From the NCBI RefSeq assembly GCF_014696715.1, contig NZ_JACJQO010000004.1:62001-126000 (forward strand): a stretch of DNA of 64,000 nt, given 5' to 3'. The position numbers and the translations under genes are program-made. This DNA is from Pseudanabaena sp. FACHB-2040 (lineage in GTDB: Bacteria; Cyanobacteriota; Cyanobacteriia; Phormidesmidales; Phormidesmidaceae). Below are positions 59,603 to 64,000 of this stretch, one piece after another; positions within the stretch are counted from its first letter, which is position 1; each line of letters begins with the position of its first letter. Below the pieces are notes generated by a model, which saw only the letters and a program-made list of their open reading frames with translations, was not told where the DNA came from and searched no databases.

Positions 59603-61120
59603 TTATTCCTCGTCAGGCTCAACGGACACTTCAACAGGGACAACACGCAGCTCTTGCTGGATGGCCTCTTTCTGCTCGGGGGTAAGGTTAGACATTAAGA
59701 AGCCCAATAGTCTCTCGCGCACCAGCACAAACAGGGTGGGTGTCAGCGAGTTCTGCAGCTGAGCCATGTCAATCAGCAGCAGCTTAGTCAGTGAGTCGAG
59801 TAGGTCGTCCAGGCGGTTGTTGCCAAACTCGTCTAACCCAGAGACCGCTAGGGGACTGCCATCTTGGCCCTGAGCTTTGGCAACGAGCTGGTAGATGTCT
59901 TGGAGTGCGTCGGTCAGTATGTGGCCGTAGGACTTGAGCCTTTGATCCTCGATCTCAAAGTCCATTTCCTTAGCCGCACCGGACTCGACCTTGCTTTCCT
60001 GTACGTAAGCGCCTCCAACACCCAGAATGGTGCGGATTTGCTTCTCAGCCCGTTCTAGAGCTTTATCAATGTGAATGACAATGTCACCCCTAGGCTCAGC
60101 CCACTCAAACTTGTCTAGCTCCAGAACATACTGCAGGCCAGTAGGGATTGAGTTATCACCGTCGCCTACGAACGTGTTGGGTAGGTCACCATCGGGGGTC
60201 TGGATGGGTTTGTAGGTGCGCTGCAGGTATGCCGCAGTCAGCAGGTCGTATCTGTGACATTCCAGCCGCAATGACTCTTCTGCTTTGCTGACGGCCTGAT
60301 CGCTACTCCATTTATCGTCAGGCAGTTCCAGGCGTGTAACAGGCAGTGCGCCGAAGCCATGCTGAACCAAACTGGTGAGAGGGATGGTTTGCTCAGGCTG
60401 ACCTGTAGGAGGTAGAGGTTTGCCTTGTGCGTCTAGCAGCTCAACGATGCGACCATTGCTACCCAACTTGACATAACTCTCGTAGCGGGCAATGTACTGA
60501 CCATCAATAAATGTCCAGCGGGCCTGCTTCAGCGGGGGTGCCAATGGATTGCTAGTGTCGTCAATGATCTGAAAGACCTTGAGCCAGGTTAGTTTACCTT
60601 CGATCTCACCCCAGTTAGTTATTTGGACGGCAGGGTACAAGACGACATGAGGAGTAAGACCAAGTGCTTCTTCCTGTGCGCGATTAAGCGGCGTGACCGG
60701 GCTCTTAGGCTTGTCAACATGACAGTAGACAACCTTATACTTCAGTGCCTCAGCGAATAGTTGCTCTACCAGCTGAATCTCTGTACGCCCTTGGCCGTTG
60801 TTATTCTCACGGAAGGATTGCCAGAAGATGTCAGCAGCAGGGGGTACATTGCTGAGGTGTACGGTGCCATTGGTAATCTTGCTGGCTAGCTGAGAGAGTG
60901 CCCCACCCAGCACATTGCTGTAGGAGAATTTGTCTAGCCGGGTCTCATAGATGGCATCCTCTTCACCAGGCCGCTGCTTAAGGAACTCAGGGAGTCTATC
61001 TCGGAGCCGCCAACCCCCAGCTGTGAGGAGGTAGATGCGCTCCAGGTGCGACTTCATGGCCGTGTAGGTAGGGTGCTCAGCCTGAAGCAGCTTGAGGGTG
61101 AGGCGGGTGGGGTATGTCAT
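59603..61120 (-). CDS. Portal protein (DUF4055-like)
   Basis: A 505-residue portal. Key parts are HPTYTAMKSHLERIYLLTAG at the N-terminus, YSNVLGGALSQLASKITNGT, a clip region with HGFGALPVTRLELPDD, the long helix around SKAEESLRLECHRYDLLTAA, and the C-terminal helix LSTL-like DLLDSLTKLLLIDMAQ. The DUF4055 group forms the portal in some cyanobacterial and proteobacterial phages. It stands one gene downstream of the large terminase. Confidence 0.75.
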   Translation of the reverse strand: MTYPTRLTLKLLQAEHPTYTAMKSHLERIYLLTAGGWRLRDRLPEFLKQRPGEEDAIYETRLDKFSYSNVLGGALSQLASKITNGTVHLSNVPPAADIFWQSFRENNNGQGRTEIQLVEQLFAEALKYKVVYCHVDKPKSPVTPLNRAQEEALGLTPHVVLYPAVQITNWGEIEGKLTWLKVFQIIDDTSNPLAPPLKQARWTFIDGQYIARYESYVKLGSNGRIVELLDAQGKPLPPTGQPEQTIPLTSLVQHGFGALPVTRLELPDDKWSSDQAVSKAEESLRLECHRYDLLTAAYLQRTYKPIQTPDGDLPNTFVGDGDNSIPTGLQYVLELDKFEWAEPRGDIVIHIDKALERAEKQIRTILGVGGAYVQESKVESGAAKEMDFEIEDQRLKSYGHILTDALQDIYQLVAKAQGQDGSPLAVSGLDEFGNNRLDDLLDSLTKLLLIDMAQLQNSLTPTLFVLVRERLLGFLMSNLTPEQKEAIQQELRVVPVEVSVEPDEE

Positions 61121-61215
61121 GTTTTAAGCGGTAAAGAAACTGTGAGCCAATGCCGCTCATATAGCGTGTCAACTAGGTAGGGCTTAGACTGTTTGGCAGT
61201 CACCAGGCAACTGCG

Positions 61216-61710
61216 ATGAAGATCGAGTTCGTGAACGATTGGACAAAGACGTACATGGCTAGAAAGGGGCCGTCGAAGGTATTCGGTTTTGATGTTGATA
61301 CCCGCGAAAGTCTCGATTCAGGTCAGGCAACTGAACACTTCGACAAAATTTGGGAAGATAGCCTGTCAAGCTTGGTAAAACATGGTTTGCCTTGTAGTCC
61401 TGAATCAGTTCGGATGCGTTTATCAGAATCAGCCAGTGGCAGAGTCAAAGACTCTTGTGAGCATCGAGAAATTAAGGTGAACGGTTGTCTGTTTATCGCA
61501 CAGCTACGAACATCGAATGAGTGTGACGAGTTGTGGTATGTCTCCTCGTCAAGCCCTGACCCACGAACCCTTTACATCACCTTTGATACTGTCGTTGAGC
61601 GAAAGGCATTTGAGAAAATCGCGGACAGTTTAGGACTTGACGACAAGGAACTAGGTCTAGAGCTTGTTCGAGATTTCATGAACAAGTTTCGTAACCGTAA
61701 GCTTCCCTAA
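61216..61710 (+). CDS. Unknown cargo protein on the opposite strand (164 aa)
   Basis: A soluble protein of mixed composition (FVNDWTKTYMARKGPSKVFG, CLFIAQLRTSNECDELWYVS). Unrecognised. It is convergent to the large terminase gene, only five bases from its end, and divergent from the portal gene. It is transcribed against the late operon and so is probably expressed in the lysogen. Confidence 0.45.
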   Translation: MKIEFVNDWTKTYMARKGPSKVFGFDVDTRESLDSGQATEHFDKIWEDSLSSLVKHGLPCSPESVRMRLSESASGRVKDSCEHREIKVNGCLFIAQLRTSNECDELWYVSSSSPDPRTLYITFDTVVERKAFEKIADSLGLDDKELGLELVRDFMNKFRNRKLP

Positions 61711-61715
61711 TGGTC

Positions 61716-62972
61716 CTACGCAGCTAGAACGTGGTCGCCGTGTTTGTATTCGATGGTGCCGATGCAATACGCAGCAGCATCAATAGGGTGGTCGTCCTGC
61801 CCATCGGCGGGTTTATTCAGCAGATTGCCGTCCTTGTCCTTAGCACGGTGGTACGAGGCGAACACATCGTATAGGTGCCGTGTCTTCTCAGTCAGGTACA
61901 GTCTGTTCTGGTAGAAGAGCGAGTTGATGATGGTTGCCCGCTCCATCACCCCAGGCTTGGATCGCTGTACCCGAACGGCCCGCTGTAGACCGGGTAAGTT
62001 ATATGACTTGCCGTAGCGGCGGAATGACATCACGGAGGCGGGGCGATCGTCGGGTAGATAGGCTCGGTAAATGCTGTACTGGCGGCACAGCTTAGCAGCG
62101 GTATCCAGCAGGTGAGCTTCAGTAACTGGCTCCTCTGAGCGATTCTGCCAGTGGTCTAGGAGGTAGTAGGCACCCTGGTGGGTTAAGCCAATGACAACTA
62201 GAGCGGGGTTAATATCACCCCAGTCCAGGCCGAGGTACACACCTCTGAAAGCTTCAGGGGCGTTGACGATATGGCGTGGCTGTAGCTGGTCGAAGATTTG
62301 ACCATCGAAGTCTTCCCAACTCGCCTCAAACTCCTGCCTGTAAACCTTGGGTGGCAGCTCTTGCTCAGCACGCTGCAGGTTTTCCCTAGGGAAGAAGGGG
62401 TTATCAGCAGTGATGAAGTGGAAGTAATCCCAACCCAGAGTGGCAATTGCCTGCTCATGGAGCTTGTAAAAGTGTGTGTTTCTACCCTTAGGTGTACCGA
62501 TGACCAGGCTCTCCCAGTCAGCGTTACGTGCCAGGGCCGGGAAGATAATCTCAGGCCATACCAGAGGGCTGAAGTCCTGATATTCGTCTAGCCCTGCCCA
62601 GATAAGGTTGAGACCACGCAAGCGATCCCCGCCATTATCAGCACCTCGTAGGATAAGGTCGGGTCTGTTGCCCTTGAACTTAATCCTGAAGTCTGACCTG
62701 TTGATATCAGCAACGAGCGGGCATTGCTCAAGTATGTTTAGCAGAGGTTGCCAGTGGATGCCGCGACACATCTTTAATGTGGGCATCAGAATGGCTGCGA
62801 CCTGGGGGCTTACCGGGTCGATTGTGCCCTGGTAACTAAGGCACTTAGCTATACCTGTTGTAAGGAGTAGGCGGGATTTGCCCAGACCGCGACCAGCGAC
62901 TACAACCTTAGCCCTGGCACGACTGCTGAACACCCGCATCTGGGCTTTATGCAGGTCGAGTCGTAATTGCAT
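61716..62972 (-). CDS. terL: Terminase large subunit
   Basis: A 418-residue packaging motor. The ATPase half has a deviant Walker A in VVAGRGLGKSRLLL (about residues 27-40) and Walker B in NLIWAGLDEYQDFSPL, with EYQ as the catalytic and adenine-motif region. The nuclease half shows LGLDWGDINPALVVIGL and, near the C-terminus, DDHPIDAAAYCI, giving the RNase H-like acidic residues. A terminator separates it from the small subunit gene. Confidence 0.9.
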   Translation of the reverse strand: MQLRLDLHKAQMRVFSSRARAKVVVAGRGLGKSRLLLTTGIAKCLSYQGTIDPVSPQVAAILMPTLKMCRGIHWQPLLNILEQCPLVADINRSDFRIKFKGNRPDLILRGADNGGDRLRGLNLIWAGLDEYQDFSPLVWPEIIFPALARNADWESLVIGTPKGRNTHFYKLHEQAIATLGWDYFHFITADNPFFPRENLQRAEQELPPKVYRQEFEASWEDFDGQIFDQLQPRHIVNAPEAFRGVYLGLDWGDINPALVVIGLTHQGAYYLLDHWQNRSEEPVTEAHLLDTAAKLCRQYSIYRAYLPDDRPASVMSFRRYGKSYNLPGLQRAVRVQRSKPGVMERATIINSLFYQNRLYLTEKTRHLYDVFASYHRAKDKDGNLLNKPADGQDDHPIDAAAYCIGTIEYKHGDHVLAA

Positions 62973-62983
62973 TTATACGCACA

Positions 62984-63016
62984 ACAAAAAACCCCCAACC
63001 AGTAAGGGCGGGGGTT
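62984..63016 (-). terminator. Terminator between terS and terL
   Basis: On the minus strand AACCCCC (from 63016) pairs with GGGGGTT (to 62990) around a 13-nt loop and is followed by TTTTGTTG. It lies about 100 nt after the small terminase stop and 12 nt before the large terminase start, so it can lower or delay expression of terL and the late genes. Confidence 0.7.
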
Positions 63017-63112
63017 CAGAATTAGGAGCACATACAGATGACTTACTTCATCCTTAATTAGATCACGGGCAACATTAACCAAGGTGTGCAAATAAGCAGC
63101 TGACCTCGATAC

Positions 63113-63586
63113 CTACTCCGCTGCGTTATCATCCTCGGAATCGGGGTCAGCCAATCCAATAATCAATTCAAATTTCTGTTCCGGCTCAGTCGAACCTAAT
63201 ACACGGTCTAGCAACCATTTATCAGGGATGATACTCTCTCGCTCTTCTTTAATCACAACGCCTTGAGCACCCAAGGTCTGCTTCACCTTGTAAGCAGTAC
63301 CAGTGAGTACCTGGTCTATCCATGCCTCAGCCTGTAGACGACGCTGAGCGAGCTTATCAACTACTCTATTGACTTCTACATCCTGTGTGCCTTCCCACCC
63401 TTTACGAGCCTCAGCAACAGCTGCAGCAAACTCAGGGTGATCTTTGTACCAGCGGTAATACGTGGACTTACTACAGCCTATGATGATGATGACTTCATCG
63501 TCAGCCGCACCCTCTTTGACCAACCGGCAGACCCTATCCACGATTTGTTGGCTGTAGCGTACTTGCTTAGCCTTCTTGCGTGCCAT
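63113..63586 (-). CDS. Terminase small subunit-like protein
   Basis: A 157-residue protein with an N-terminal helix-turn-helix (IVDRVCRLVKEGAADDEVII, GCSKSTYYRWYKDHPEFAAA), the usual DNA-binding part of small terminases, and a helical body (VNRVVDKLAQRRLQAEAWI) with an acidic C-terminus. It is the gene upstream of the large terminase on the same strand. A regulator of late expression is an alternative. Confidence 0.7.
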   Translation of the reverse strand: MARKKAKQVRYSQQIVDRVCRLVKEGAADDEVIIIIGCSKSTYYRWYKDHPEFAAAVAEARKGWEGTQDVEVNRVVDKLAQRRLQAEAWIDQVLTGTAYKVKQTLGAQGVVIKEERESIIPDKWLLDRVLGSTEPEQKFELIIGLADPDSEDDNAAE

Positions 63587-63643
63587 GTCTCATTCAGGTC
63601 CTAATTGAGTCCGATTCGAGTACGACTTGTCCGTTATAGTCCC

Positions 63644-63680
63644 AAAAAGGAGCCGAAGCCTGATTCTATCAAGCTCCGGC
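63644..63680 (-). terminator. Rho-independent terminator upstream of terS
   Basis: On the minus strand GCCGGAGC pairs with GCTTCGGC (8 bp with one G-U) around TTGATAGAATCAG, and TCCTTTTTGG follows. It separates the gene at the right edge from the small terminase. The late operon therefore needs its own promoter in 63590-63640 or antitermination. Confidence 0.7.
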
Positions 63681-63707
63681 GTCCACCAAAACCAAAGGAG
63701 ATTTATA

Positions 63708-63727
63708 TGCCTCTACTTATATAGAGG
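63708..63727. promoter_or_regulatory. Small hairpin with embedded 5-codon ORF
   Basis: GCCTCTA-CTTATA-TAGAGGC is a perfect 7-bp stem. On the plus strand AAAGGAG (63693-63699) is followed, after a seven-base gap (ATTTAT plus A), by ATG-CCT-CTA-CTT-ATA-TAG, a mini-ORF of five codons that enters the hairpin. No gene follows on that strand, so its role is unclear. Confidence 0.3.
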
Positions 63728-63737
63728 CGTGCAGTTT

Positions 63738-64000
63738 CTAGAGTAGCTTGTGCACCACCTCAGCTAAGGCGTTGATGGCATCTACGATTAGGTAACTTTG
63801 GTAGTCATCTAGGCGCATGCCGCGAGGGAGCCACTTACTCAGTAGGTTGTTGGCCTTGGAGCTATCGCAGTAGTAACTCAGCAGGACAGCCCGGTGTTCC
63901 AGAGGCAGCTGTTTGATTGAATCAGTCATCGTCTCATCATCTAAGACAGACAACAGAGGCTTACCCGATATAAGTTGGTTGGCTTCTTTGTAGAGATTTA
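63738..64000 (-). CDS. Partial gene at right edge; antitermination- or sigma-like
   Basis: The frame continues upstream past the window edge (visible from NLYKEANQLISGKPLLSVLD), so the gene is incomplete at its 5' end. The visible part includes SIKQLPLEHRAVLLSYYCDS, which resembles the region-4-like core of phage late regulators (ArpU or antiterminator Q types) and sigma-70. It lies just upstream of the terminase genes and a strong terminator. An antiterminator or late activator there would make sense, but the match is short. Confidence 0.45.
   Translation of the reverse strand, partial: NLYKEANQLISGKPLLSVLDDETMTDSIKQLPLEHRAVLLSYYCDSSKANNLLSKWLPRGMRLDDYQSYLIVDAINALAEVVHKLL

Noticed and set aside
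34850-63586. Tailocin or extracellular injection system instead of a phage
   Set aside because: Large terminase, portal, scaffold and capsid genes are all present and appear intact, so DNA packaging is expected.

Overview
The window looks like the chromosome of a filamentous or unicellular cyanobacterium. HIP1-type GCGATCGC octamers are frequent. The gene families also fit: DevBCA exporter, PEP-CTERM/SBBP protein, DUF456, pentapeptide repeats, RAYT transposase. I cannot name the species. The sequence divides into a host part (1 to about 30.6 kb) and a large leftward-transcribed contractile-tail prophage (about 30.6 kb to beyond the right edge).

Host part, left: a GMC oxidoreductase and a PEP-CTERM beta-propeller protein precede a lipid/polyketide biosynthetic locus (4.2-23.6 kb). 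This locus has two divergent arms around a 1.1 kb regulatory gap. The leftward arm reads acyl carrier protein, AurF/CylC-like diiron enzyme, PKS (KS-AT-KR-ACP-thioester reductase), glycosyltransferase, KAS II, FabZ. The rightward arm reads fatty acyl-AMP ligase, degenerate-receiver AraC regulator, DevB, DevC, DevA, type II thioesterase. Together they suggest that a fatty acid is adenylated, loaded on the ACP, modified by the diiron enzyme (halogenation or oxygenation), extended and reductively released, glycosylated, and exported as a glycolipid. This product is inferred.

Host part, right (23.6-30.6 kb): GIY-YIG protein, DUF456, M48 peptidase, DUF2267, then a decayed region holding a REP/RAYT remnant, a copy of the thioesterase 3' end and small orphan ORFs. 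After that come an A+T-rich OLD-like ATPase/nuclease (probable defence gene) and an intact RAYT transposase flanked by REP palindromes.

Prophage: it begins at a tRNA-Val(UAC)-like sequence whose 3' half is intact and 5' half degenerate, probably attL. Accessory cargo (30.8-34.8 kb) is followed, against the direction of transcription, by the holin-like protein, collar-domain fibres with HxH tips, tail protein I, baseplate J, W and V, a gpD hub fused to two lytic domains, LysM, CIS-tube protein, a GNAT/HEPN cargo pair, tape measure, tail chaperones, tube, sheath, neck proteins, capsid, scaffold, a large repeat protein, portal, and large and small terminase. No integrase, repressor or replication genes are visible, so the element continues past the right edge.

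Most unusual structure: two intergenic arrays, 8.5 kb apart in the tail operon (41284-41405 and 49804-49925). Each consists of twelve degenerate 10-bp units of one family, and each lies exactly 7 nt from the stop codon of the gene upstream in transcription.
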